NCBI RefSeq assembly: GCF_001421745.1
Contig: NZ_LMKW01000009.1
Span: forward strand, 347,507 to 411,506
Source: Sphingomonas sp. Leaf230
Lineage (GTDB): Bacteria > Pseudomonadota > Alphaproteobacteria > Sphingomonadales > Sphingomonadaceae
DNA: 64,000 nt
Direction: 5' to 3'
The notes below the pieces were generated by a model. It ran no database searches. It was not told the DNA's origin and was given only the letters and a program-made list of their open reading frames with translations. The translations under genes were made by a program, and so were the position numbers. How positions within the stretch are numbered: the first letter of the stretch is position 1; the number at the start of each line of letters is the position of its first letter. Shown here piece by piece: positions 18,950 through 29,034 of this stretch.

Positions 18950-19043
18950 GCCCGCCGCTCTATGCGTCCGCGCCGCGCGATACAACTTTATCGCGCTACG
19001 CCCTTGCGCCCCCGAAAATGCCTGCTATCAGCGCCCCTCCAGT

Positions 19044-19120
19044 GCACCCATAGCTCAGCTGGATAGAGCATCAGACTACGAATCTGAGGGTCGGGCGTTC
19101 GAATCGCTCTGGGTGCACCA
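19044..19120 (+). tRNA. tRNA-Arg (ACG), copy 1
   Basis: A 77-nt cloverleaf with encoded CCA. The acceptor is GCACCCA/TGGGTGC, the anticodon stem TCAGA/TCTGA with loop CTACGAA (anticodon ACG), and the T-loop TTCGAAT. Confidence 0.96.
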
Positions 19121-19170
19121 GGATTTTCCGCTTCACGGCGGGCTTGTCGAACCGGTCACGGAACGGCGAT

Positions 19171-19247
19171 GCACCCATAGCTCAGCTGGATAGAGCATCA
19201 GACTACGAATCTGAGGGTCGGGCGTTCGAATCGCTCTGGGTGCACCA
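19171..19247 (+). tRNA. tRNA-Arg (ACG), copy 2
   Basis: Identical over all 77 nt to copy 1, 50 bp downstream on the same strand. The gap contains no gene, so both are likely cut from one precursor. Confidence 0.96.
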
Positions 19248-19256
19248 TTTTTCCTA

Positions 19257-20186
19257 TCATCGGGCGTCGAGCCAGCGGGCGATGCGAGCGAGCAGCCTGT
19301 CGGTCGCGTCCAGCCTTCCGCCCATTTGCAGGAAGGCGTGGATCATGCCGTCGAACTGGTCGTGGTCGACGGTGACGCCTGCGTCGTGCAGATGCTGGCC
19401 ATAGGCTTCGCCCTCGTCGCGTAGCGGGTCGTTCTCGCAGGTTACGAGCAGCGTCGGGGGCAGGGCGGCGAGGTCGTCTGCCAGGATGGGTGACGCGCGC
19501 GGATCGGTGCGGTCTGCGTCCGAGGCCAGGTACAGGTCGATCTGCCGCTCCAAGGACTTCGCGTCGATGATGTTGCCGTCTTCGCTTTGCCGCGACGGGT
19601 GGGTGGCATCGCGGCGCAGGTCGGTGTTCGGATAGAGCAGGATCTGGCCTTGTAGCGCTGGTCCGCCTTCGGATGCCGCGCGGGAGGCGAGCGACGTTGC
19701 GAGCGTACCGCCTATACTGTCTCCGGAGACGACGACGCGCGACGGGTCGATATCCAGCGCGCCGGCTTGCGCGACGAGGCCTTGCAACGCCGTCCAGCTA
19801 TCGTCGAGTTGCGCGGGGAAGCGGTGTTCGGGTGCCAGGCGATAGGCGGGGGCGGCAACCAGCCAGCCGGTTCGGTTCGCCAGCGCGCGCAACGCCGGGT
19901 CGTGGCCGTCGATCGAACCGGCGATCGCGCCGCCGCCGTGGATGTGCAGCAGGAGCGGCAACGGGCCGGGTTTCGGGCGATAGAGCCTGACGGTAAGCGG
20001 TCCGGACTCGGACGGCAGCAGGAGGTGCGTAATCGCATGGACCGGTTCCGGATCGCCGGAGAAGGCCTTCAGCAGCGCGGTCTGATAGCGGAAGTCGGCC
20101 AGCCACTGCGCGTCGTCGGCGTGCGGATCGGCGTCTGGGGCGAGTGTCTTGATCGTGTCGAGTATCGTTCGGGCCTGTGGATCCAC
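19257..20186 (-). CDS. Alpha/beta hydrolase, HSL (family IV) esterase
   Basis: A 309-aa carboxylesterase of the hormone-sensitive-lipase group. The oxyanion-hole motif HIHGGGAIAG is near residue 80, and the nucleophile elbow is GDSIGG. The acid lies in LVTCENDPLRDEGEAYG and the base in MIHAFLQMGG. No signal peptide is seen, so it acts in the cytoplasm on short-chain esters. It converges on the tRNA-Arg pair and is divergent from another alpha/beta hydrolase, but the two are different subfamilies. Confidence 0.92.
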   Translation of the reverse strand: MDPQARTILDTIKTLAPDADPHADDAQWLADFRYQTALLKAFSGDPEPVHAITHLLLPSESGPLTVRLYRPKPGPLPLLLHIHGGGAIAGSIDGHDPALRALANRTGWLVAAPAYRLAPEHRFPAQLDDSWTALQGLVAQAGALDIDPSRVVVSGDSIGGTLATSLASRAASEGGPALQGQILLYPNTDLRRDATHPSRQSEDGNIIDAKSLERQIDLYLASDADRTDPRASPILADDLAALPPTLLVTCENDPLRDEGEAYGQHLHDAGVTVDHDQFDGMIHAFLQMGGRLDATDRLLARIARWLDAR

Positions 20187-20303
20187 CGGCGCATCTCCTT
20201 CGCGGACCGGACGTTCGGTGGCCGTAACGGGTTCCCTGCGCGGACGGCTGCGACTTTGGACAAAGCCGGGCGTTCAGCGCACAGAGATATCAAGGAGATG
20301 GCT

Positions 20304-21251
20304 ATGAAGCGGACGGGCAAGCGATTGATCGGCGGGGCGCTGCTGGCGGCGGTATCGGGGATTGGGCTGTCGCTCTATTCGAGCCGCGTCGCGCGGCTTG
20401 CCGAGGACCTGGTGCCGGCGGAAGGGCGTTTTCTCGACGTCGCGGGCGCTCGGCTGCACTATATCGATGTCGGCAGCGGGCCGGCGATCGTCATGGTCCA
20501 CGGGCTCGCCGGGCAGTTGCGCAACTTCAGCTATGCGCTCGTCGACCTGCTCAAGGACGACTACCGCGTGATCGTCGTCGATCGGCCGGGGTCGGGCTAT
20601 TCGACCGCGACGGGGGCGATGCCGGGGATCATCGGGCAGGGCGCGATCATCGCCGACTTCATCCAGAAGCTCGGGCTGGATCGGCCGTTGCTGGTGGGGC
20701 ATTCGCTGGGCGGTGCGCTCAGCCTCGCGGTCGGGCTCGACCATCCGCATCTGGTTCGCGCGCTCGCGCTGATCGCGCCGCTGACGCAGCCGTTGGAGCA
20801 GGTGCCGGAGAGCTTCCGCGGATTGGCGCGGATTCCGTCGGGTGCGCGTCTGGCGTTCGCGCAGGTGTTGGGGACGCCGCTTAGCCGGTTGACGGCGAAG
20901 AAGACGCTGGAAGGCGTGTTTGCGCCCGAGGCTGTGCCGGAGGATTTCATCACACGGGGCGGCGGTGCGCTGTCGGCGCGGCCGATCGCGATTGCTGCGG
21001 CGGCGACGGATCTTGCCGGGGCGAACGACGATGTGACGGCGATGGTCGGGCGGTATGCGGAGATCGGTTTGCCGGTGCGGATATTGTTCGGGCGGCAGGA
21101 TGCGATTCTGGATCCGGCTTGGAATGGTCACCGGACTGCGGCGGTGATTTCGGGGGCTAAGATCGATACGATCGAGGGCGGGCATATGATCCCGATTACG
21201 GCGCCGGAGGCTTGTGCGCGGTTTGTGAGGGCTGCGTTTGCGGCTGGGTGA
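20304..21251 (+). CDS. Alpha/beta fold hydrolase with N-terminal membrane anchor or signal
   Basis: A 315-aa hydrolase. An N-terminal hydrophobic stretch (LIGGALLAAVSGIGLSLY, residues 8-25) precedes a classic fold: IVMVHGLAGQLRNF, VVDRPGSGYS, the nucleophile elbow VGHSLGGALSL, the Asp in ILFGRQDAILDP and the His in IEGGHMIPITAPE. ATG 20304 is preferred over in-frame ATG 20298 because AAGGAG at 20292-20297 leaves proper spacing only for the former. The hydrophobic start suggests envelope location. The substrate is unknown. Confidence 0.87.
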   Translation: MKRTGKRLIGGALLAAVSGIGLSLYSSRVARLAEDLVPAEGRFLDVAGARLHYIDVGSGPAIVMVHGLAGQLRNFSYALVDLLKDDYRVIVVDRPGSGYSTATGAMPGIIGQGAIIADFIQKLGLDRPLLVGHSLGGALSLAVGLDHPHLVRALALIAPLTQPLEQVPESFRGLARIPSGARLAFAQVLGTPLSRLTAKKTLEGVFAPEAVPEDFITRGGGALSARPIAIAAAATDLAGANDDVTAMVGRYAEIGLPVRILFGRQDAILDPAWNGHRTAAVISGAKIDTIEGGHMIPITAPEACARFVRAAFAAG

Positions 21252-21272
21252 GGGATTATTCCAGTAGTTTGT

Positions 21273-21375
21273 CCACCCCGGCGAAGGCCGGGGCCCAATT
21301 GGAAAGGTTGATGTAACTGAGGGTTGCGCTTCGTTAGCTAGCTTCCCCAATTGGGCCCCGGCCTTCGCCGGGGTA
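21273..21375. repeat. Intergenic inverted repeat, family B copy 2
   Basis: The same CCACCCCGGCGAAGGCCGGG arm as the other family-B copies is followed by its complement after a variable centre, in the convergent gap between the hydrolase and DUF952 genes. Confidence 0.9.
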
Positions 21376-21497
21376 GTGCTTTGGTGGGGAGCGCGTTCTC
21401 GACAACAAGCACTCGCGGCGTTGGAAGTTGCCGATGCTCGTGTTGATGCAATATCGAAAGCTGTCTGGGAGACGGCAACGAACGCCATCTCCCGCTC

Positions 21498-21527
21498 CTT
21501 GTTCTCCCGCCTTCGCGGGAGAACAAG
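21498..21527. repeat. Perfect 30-bp palindrome beside family B copy 2
   Basis: Twelve-base arms CTTGTTCTCCCG and CGGGAGAACAAG flank CCTTCG. The right arm matches the end of the element at 13500-13523. It could form a strong hairpin in transcripts from either strand, but no T-run follows. Confidence 0.75.
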
Positions 21528-21545
21528 CTTGCGTTTGAGTACCGG

Positions 21546-21892
21546 TCAGCCCGCGACGGGGAGCTTCACCTTGCCCTTGTCGTCTCGTTCCAACGGACCG
21601 TAGGACAGTACGACCTCGAGCAGCAGCGGCCCGCCATAGATGTGTGGGAACTGCTGTCCCCCACGCGACTCTTCCCACTTCACGTCGTCGCCGAGCGCTT
21701 CGAGATCGATCGCAGCCACATGCAGGTCCGACTGACCGGCGAAGTGCTTGTCGACCGTTTCCGTCAGCTGCTCCGCCGTCGACAGGTGGATATAGCCGTC
21801 GGCCACATCCACCGGCGCGCCCGCAAAGCTCCCGCTCTCCAGCGTCGCCAGCTGCTCCCCCGTCAGCACCTTATAGGCGATCGGATCGCGGC

Positions 21893-21896
<4 letters not shown>
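21546..21896 (-). CDS. DUF952 family protein
   Basis: A 116-aa protein of the DUF952 family, small cytoplasmic proteins of unknown role. Typical features are the early YKVLTGEQLATLESG, then DVADGYIHLSTAEQLTETVDKHF and WEESRGGQQFPHIYGGPL. Its start ATG overlaps the gyrA stop (ATGA), so it is translated downstream of gyrA. Structural relatives resemble ADP-ribosyltransferase-like folds, but I see no basis to name an activity. Confidence 0.88.
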
Positions 21897-24658
<2,762 letters not shown>

Positions 24659-24779
24659 ATCTGAACGCTTTCGGCTTGTTGCGGTATGATGACACACCTT
24701 AGCCGAGGGGGGGGCACCTTACTACCCCCGCGCACGCGTACGCACGCGAGGGAGCAAGGTTTCATCGTTAATTTGAGGC

Positions 24780-25064
24780 TTATTTGCAGGCGGTCTTGGT
24801 CTTGTTGCCGGCGAGCGAGCAATCATAGGTGACGGTCTTGCCGTTCGCGAGCTTAGCGCTGACCATGCGGCCTTTCTTGGCCGTCGTCGTGCGCTTGGCG
24901 ACCTTGGTGTTGCCCATCGGCGTGGTGGTCTTGGTCGTGGTGGTGTGCGTCGCGACGGTTTTCGGCTTGACGGTCTTGGTCTGAGCCTGGGTCGCGGCGA
25001 CGGCTGCGGTGCCGGACAGCAGCGTAGCGCCGGCGAGGATCGCGAGGGGGAGGGACTTCTTCAT
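24780..25064 (-). CDS. Small secreted Thr/Lys-rich protein
   Basis: A 94-aa protein with a clear Sec signal peptide (MKKSLPLAILAGATLLSG...AVAA). The mature part is a basic low-complexity TKTV/TTTTK stretch followed by a short conserved-looking end, VSAKLANGKTVTYDCSLAGNKTKTACK, with two cysteines that could form a disulfide. GAGAGGAT upstream supports the start at 25064. I do not recognise the family; similar short periplasmic proteins are common in sphingomonads. Confidence 0.75.
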   Translation of the reverse strand: MKKSLPLAILAGATLLSGTAAVAATQAQTKTVKPKTVATHTTTTKTTTPMGNTKVAKRTTTAKKGRMVSAKLANGKTVTYDCSLAGNKTKTACK

Positions 25065-25176
25065 GCGGGTATCCTCTCGTTTCGCCCTTGGTGGACGATG
25101 CGAGGAGACTGCGCCGGCGGACCTGAACGGAAAATGGCAGAAGGGTGAAATCCGCGTCATGGACGGGCTCCTCCTC

Positions 25177-25286
25177 ACCCCTCCCTGGAAGGGAGGGGTA
25201 GGGGGTGGGTAGGCTTCCGCATTGGCTAGCGGTCGTGGTTTACAACCGGCCGACCCACCCCCAACCCCTCCCTTTCAGGGAGGGGA
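25177..25286. repeat. Intergenic inverted repeat, family C copy 1
   Basis: Left arm ACCCCTCCCTGGAAGGGAGG plus GGTAGGGGGTGGGT and right arm ACCCACCCCCAACCCCTCCC plus TTTCAGGGAGGGG are complementary, with a variable centre. Other copies are at 28270, 31982 and 35552. This copy lies in a same-strand gap between the SDR stop and the start of the small secreted protein gene. Confidence 0.88.
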
Positions 25287-25290
25287 GCAG

Positions 25291-25977
25291 TTAGGGCGTG
25301 ACTTCTACCCCATCCCAGGCGAACAACTTGCCGCTGTCCGGTGCGCGCAGGCCGTCGATGACGTCGAGCAACTGCACCGCCGCGCGGTCGGCCTTGAACA
25401 GGTTGCCGGGGGTGACGTTGCCCTGGAATGGCTTCGACAGATCGGTGTCGACCGTTCCCGGATGCAGTCCGACGACGATGCCGCTGGAGTTCCGGCGCTT
25501 GTCCTCGATCGAGATCGTCTTCACCAACTGGTTTAGCGCCGCCTTCGACGCGCGATAGCCGTACCAGCCGCCGAGCTTGTTATCGCCGATGCTGCCCACG
25601 CGAGCAGACAGCACGGCAAACACGATCCGCCCGGCCTTTGGCATTGTCGGCAGGAAGTGCTTCGCCACCAGCGCCGGGCCGATCGCATTGATCGCGAAGT
25701 TGCGTGCCATCCACACCGGGTCGAGCTCGCGCATCGCCTTCTCGGGGCCCTTGTCGCCATCGTGGAGCAAACCCGTCGCGACGATGACTAGCGTCGGCGA
25801 CCCAACCCGCCCCGCCGCCGCCGCAATGCTCGCCTCATCCTCTAGATCGAGACGCCGATCGCCACTCTCCGACCGCGCGAACCCATGGACCTTGTCGAAA
25901 GCCCCTTCCTCGATCAGCGCCTCTTCCAGCGCCTTGCCGATCCCACCCGACACACCGATGACGACCGCGCTGCTCAC
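25291..25977 (-). CDS. SDR family oxidoreductase (C-factor/CsgA-like)
   Basis: A 228-aa short-chain dehydrogenase. The nucleotide-binding GVSGGIGKAL is at residue 8, the catalytic set is Ser in AVLSARVGSIGDN plus YGYRASK, and HPGTVDTDLSKPF follows. Sequence style is that of the C-factor-like SDRs, which are NAD(P)-binding proteins of uncertain substrate. It overlaps yaaA by an ATGA, so the two are co-translated. Confidence 0.9.
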   Translation of the reverse strand: MSSAVVIGVSGGIGKALEEALIEEGAFDKVHGFARSESGDRRLDLEDEASIAAAAGRVGSPTLVIVATGLLHDGDKGPEKAMRELDPVWMARNFAINAIGPALVAKHFLPTMPKAGRIVFAVLSARVGSIGDNKLGGWYGYRASKAALNQLVKTISIEDKRRNSSGIVVGLHPGTVDTDLSKPFQGNVTPGNLFKADRAAVQLLDVIDGLRAPDSGKLFAWDGVEVTP

Positions 25978-26723
25978 TTGCGTACGAACCGGAACTGCGC
26001 GTCGCTGCTGCCCGCCGCGTCATACGCATAGCCATCGCTGTCGAACCCCTTGATCCCCTCGATGTCGTCGACACGGTGCTCGACCAGCCACCGCGCGACC
26101 ATGCCGCGGGCCTTCTTCGCGTGGAAGCTGACGAACTTCTGCGCCTCGCCCTCGCGGAAATCGATCGCCACGACGCGTATGGACGAAGGCAATTTCCCAT
26201 CCACCGCGGCCCAATATTCCTGGCTCGCGAGGTTGAGGATCGTGCCAGATCCCTCCGCCTCGACGTCGTCGGCGAGAAGCTCGGCGATCCTGTCCCCCCA
26301 CCAGTCGGTCAGCTTCGTCTTCCGCGGCGCCCACCGCGTGCCCATTTCCAACCGGTAGGGCCGCATCAGGTCGAGCGGCCGCAGCAGGCCGTAAAGCCCC
26401 GACAACATCCGCACGTGATCCTGCGCGTAATCCACCGCCGCCTCGTCGAGCGTCTTTGCCTCGAGCCCGGTATAGACGTCGCCGGCGAACGCGAACATCG
26501 CCGGCCGCTCGGGCAGGGTGTCGAAATCGCGATACCGGTCCGCGTTGAGCTTCGCCAGCGCGGGCGAGATATGCATCAGTTCCGACAGCTTCTTCTGCGT
26601 CAGGTGCGCGGCGGCATGCGCCAGCGTCGTCGCTTCGTCGGCGAACCGCGGCGTGGTAGGCTCGAGCTTGGGCAGTGCGCTCTCGTAATCGAGCGTCTTG
26701 GCGGGCGATAGGACAGCGATCAT
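25974..26723 (-). CDS. yaaA: Peroxide stress protein YaaA
   Basis: A 249-aa YaaA/DUF328 protein. In E. coli YaaA is OxyR-induced, lowers free intracellular iron during hydrogen peroxide stress and binds DNA. Diagnostic segments are the N-terminal MIAVLSPAKTLDYES, FAGDVYTGL, LSGLYGLLRPLDLMRPYRLEMGT and FVSFHAKKARGMVARW. Length matches the family (about 257 aa). It is coupled to a downstream SDR gene. No OxyR site was recognised upstream. Confidence 0.95.
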   Translation of the reverse strand: MIAVLSPAKTLDYESALPKLEPTTPRFADEATTLAHAAAHLTQKKLSELMHISPALAKLNADRYRDFDTLPERPAMFAFAGDVYTGLEAKTLDEAAVDYAQDHVRMLSGLYGLLRPLDLMRPYRLEMGTRWAPRKTKLTDWWGDRIAELLADDVEAEGSGTILNLASQEYWAAVDGKLPSSIRVVAIDFREGEAQKFVSFHAKKARGMVARWLVEHRVDDIEGIKGFDSDGYAYDAAGSSDAQFRFVRK

Positions 26724-26886
26724 CGTCGCGATCTAGCGGCGGCGGGGAGCGCGTTCAATCGACGTTCACCCGCTAATTTGCAGGCAGGGGATCCGGACCG
26801 CTTGCTTGAACGTATGCACCACGGACCATATAGCGTCGCGGCGCGCCACTTACGTAAGCGGGCCGACGCAGAGGGAGAGTTTCCGC

Positions 26887-28179
26887 ATGAAGACCATTTC
26901 CAAGCTTGCACTGATTGCGGCGTTTGCCACCGGCACGAGCGGCCTCGCGCTGTCGGCGCCTGCGTTCGCCAAGGACAAGAAGGCCGAAGAGGCACCGGCA
27001 ATGAAGCTGAGCCCCGAAGTCCAGAAGCCCGGCATCGCCGCGCAGACTGCGCTGACCGCCAAGGATTACGCCGGCGCGCAGACCGCGATCGATCAGGTCG
27101 ATGCCGCCGCCAAGACCGATTACGAGAAGTATATCGGCGCGGCGCTGCGTTATCAGCTCGAGAACGAGAAGCTGGTTGCCGCTCAGACCGCCAACCCGAA
27201 CGCGCCGATGAACGAGACGACGCTGGCAAAGCCACTCGACGCGCTGATCGCCAACCCGGCGACGCCGGCTGCCGATCGTGGTCGCTACGCCTATCGCCGC
27301 GGCGCACTCGCGTTCAACGGCAAGCAGTACCCGATCGCGCTTCAGTATTTCGCCAAGGCGAAGGAACTCGGCTACACCGATCCGAACCTGCCGCTGCAGG
27401 TCATCAAGGCGAAGATGGACAGCGGCGACGTCGCCGGTGCGACCGCCGACCTGGAGGCCAGCATCGCGCAGATGACGGCATCGGGCCAGAAGGCGCCGGA
27501 GGAATATTACCGGTACGCGATCGCCAAGTCCTACGCCGCCAAGCGCAACGCCGACACGATGGCGTGGCTGAAGAAGTGGATCACGGCATACCCGTCGGCG
27601 AAGAACTGGCGTGACGTGTTGATCCTGTCGGGCATCCAGGCCAACGCCTTGATCCCACTCGATGAGGCGCAGAAGGTCGACGTGTTCCGCCTGATGCGTG
27701 CGACCAATTCGCTCGCCGATCAGACAGACTATCTCCAGTATGCCGACAGCGTGAACCGTCGCGGCTTGCCGAGCGAAGCGCAGGCGGTGATCAAGGAAGG
27801 TCTCGCATCGGGCAAGATCCCGGCGTCGAACACGATGGCCAAGGGCCTGCTGGCGGACGCGAGCAAGAACATCGCCAACGACGGTCCGTTGTCGGGTCTC
27901 GAGAAGCGCGCTGCGGCCGCGCCCAACGGCAAGCTCGCCGCGGGTACGGCCGATGCCTATCTGGGGCAGAACAACTACGCCAAGTCGATCGAGCTGTATC
28001 GCTTGGCGCTGACCAAGGGCGGCGTCGATGCCGACGACGTCAACCTGCATATGGGCATCGCGCTCGCGCGGTCGGGCGACAAGGCTGGCGCCACGACGGC
28101 GTTCTCGGCGGTCAAGGCTTCGCCCAAGGCGGATGTTGCTGGCCTGTGGACGACCTGGCTCGGTGCGCCGGCTGCCTAA
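26887..28179 (+). CDS. Secreted TPR-like protein
   Basis: A 430-aa protein with a Sec signal peptide (cleavage near APAFA-KDKK, residue 28). The rest is all-helical, with degenerate TPR-like units: YAYRRGALAFNGKQYPIALQYFAKAKELGYTDP, YAIAKSYAAKRNADTMAWLKKW, and DAYLGQNNYAKSIELYRLAL plus VNLHMGIALARSGDKAGATTAF at the C-terminus. A GAGGGAGAG ribosome-binding site precedes ATG 26887. It is probably a periplasmic scaffold; the partner is unknown. A strong terminator follows, then a family-C repeat. Confidence 0.82.
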   Translation: MKTISKLALIAAFATGTSGLALSAPAFAKDKKAEEAPAMKLSPEVQKPGIAAQTALTAKDYAGAQTAIDQVDAAAKTDYEKYIGAALRYQLENEKLVAAQTANPNAPMNETTLAKPLDALIANPATPAADRGRYAYRRGALAFNGKQYPIALQYFAKAKELGYTDPNLPLQVIKAKMDSGDVAGATADLEASIAQMTASGQKAPEEYYRYAIAKSYAAKRNADTMAWLKKWITAYPSAKNWRDVLILSGIQANALIPLDEAQKVDVFRLMRATNSLADQTDYLQYADSVNRRGLPSEAQAVIKEGLASGKIPASNTMAKGLLADASKNIANDGPLSGLEKRAAAAPNGKLAAGTADAYLGQNNYAKSIELYRLALTKGGVDADDVNLHMGIALARSGDKAGATTAFSAVKASPKADVAGLWTTWLGAPAA

Positions 28180-28203
28180 GCTGCGGCGTCTTGAACGAGG
28201 AAG

Positions 28204-28231
28204 CGGGGTGGCAGCAATGCCACCCCGTTTT
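28204..28231 (+). terminator. Rho-independent terminator after the TPR-like gene
   Basis: A perfect ten-pair stem, CGGGGTGGCA with TGCCACCCCG, around loop GCAA, followed by TTTT. Confidence 0.9.
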
Positions 28232-28269
28232 CGTTTGAGGGTATGGCTGGCCGATCAAGGCGTCTGAAC

Positions 28270-28379
28270 TCCCCTCCTTGAAAGGGAGGGGCGGGGGGTG
28301 GGTTGGCCTGCCTGTGTCATGAAAGTCCGAACCAAGCGGAACCCAACCCACCCCCAACCCCTCCCTTCCAGGGAGGGGC
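28270..28379. repeat. Intergenic inverted repeat, family C copy 2
   Basis: TCCCCTCCTTGAAAGGGAGG... pairs with the downstream CCCACCCCCAACCCCTCCCT... arm. It lies in the convergent gap between the TPR-like gene and the Lrp gene, after a dedicated terminator, so it is not needed as the only terminator here. Confidence 0.88.
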
Positions 28380-28399
28380 GAGGGCTGGAAGTCAGAAGA

Positions 28400-28867
28400 T
28401 CAGTCGACCACCACCGGGATGCCCGACAACGCCTTCGCCGTCCGGATCGTCAGCGACGTCTTCACGCTTGCCACGTTCGGCGCTGGCGTCAGGTGCGTCG
28501 TCAGGATTTCCTGGAAGCTCTTCAGGTCGGCGGCGACGATCTTCAGGATGAAGTCGATCTCGCCGTTGAGCATGTGGCATTCGCGGATTTCGGGAATGTC
28601 GGCAATGTGATGCTCGAACGCGGCGAGGTCGTGCTCTGCCTGGCTGCGCAGCGACACCATCGCGAACACGGTGATCGGGAAGCCCAGGCGGCTGGCATCG
28701 AGATCGGCGTGATAGCCACGAATGGCACCCGCTTCCTCGAGTGCGCGGACACGGCGGAGGCACGGCGGCGCAGTGAGCCCCACCTGGTCGGCCAGGTCGA
28801 CATTGGTCATCCGACCGTCGGCCTGCAACAGCGACAGGATCTGCCGATCGATCCGGTCAAAACTCAT
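28400..28867 (-). CDS. Lrp/AsnC family transcriptional regulator
   Basis: A 155-aa regulator with an N-terminal winged helix-turn-helix (FDRIDRQILSLLQADGRMTNVDLADQVGLTAPPCLRRVRALEEAGAI) and a C-terminal RAM ligand-binding domain (FAMVSLRSQAEHDLAAFE ... INGEIDFILKIVAADL-like segment, read here as LNGEIDFILKIV). It is a typical amino-acid-responsive regulator. The start MSFDRID at 28867 matches family convention. No obvious target gene is adjacent except itself and the divergent kinase-like gene. Confidence 0.94.
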   Translation of the reverse strand: MSFDRIDRQILSLLQADGRMTNVDLADQVGLTAPPCLRRVRALEEAGAIRGYHADLDASRLGFPITVFAMVSLRSQAEHDLAAFEHHIADIPEIRECHMLNGEIDFILKIVAADLKSFQEILTTHLTPAPNVASVKTSLTIRTAKALSGIPVVVD

Positions 28868-28929
28868 TACACGCAACTCCTGATGGGCATCGCAAACCAA
28901 GCGATTCATTCCTCATAGCGATAAGATTG

Positions 28930-28945
28930 TTGCGGCGAAACGCAA
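28930..28945. promoter_or_regulatory. Small palindrome upstream of lrp-like gene (possible autoregulatory site)
   Basis: TTGCG-GCGAAA-CGCAA lies about 65 bases upstream of the Lrp-type start in the divergent gap. Lrp family members often bind short AT-flanked palindromes in their own promoters. The assignment is speculative. Confidence 0.25.
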
Positions 28946-29034
28946 TTGTCCCACAATGCGACGAAGGCCTTTGCCTACCAAAATGGGTTGTTCCTTCGCA
29001 TCGCCGCGCGCGTTAAGGAATCGGTACGGAGAGC

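Noticed and set aside
19044..19247. tRNA-Arg pair as attachment site of an integrated element
   Set aside because: No integrase or direct repeat of a tRNA 3' end with mobile-gene cargo is visible on either side; the second copy is a complete tRNA.
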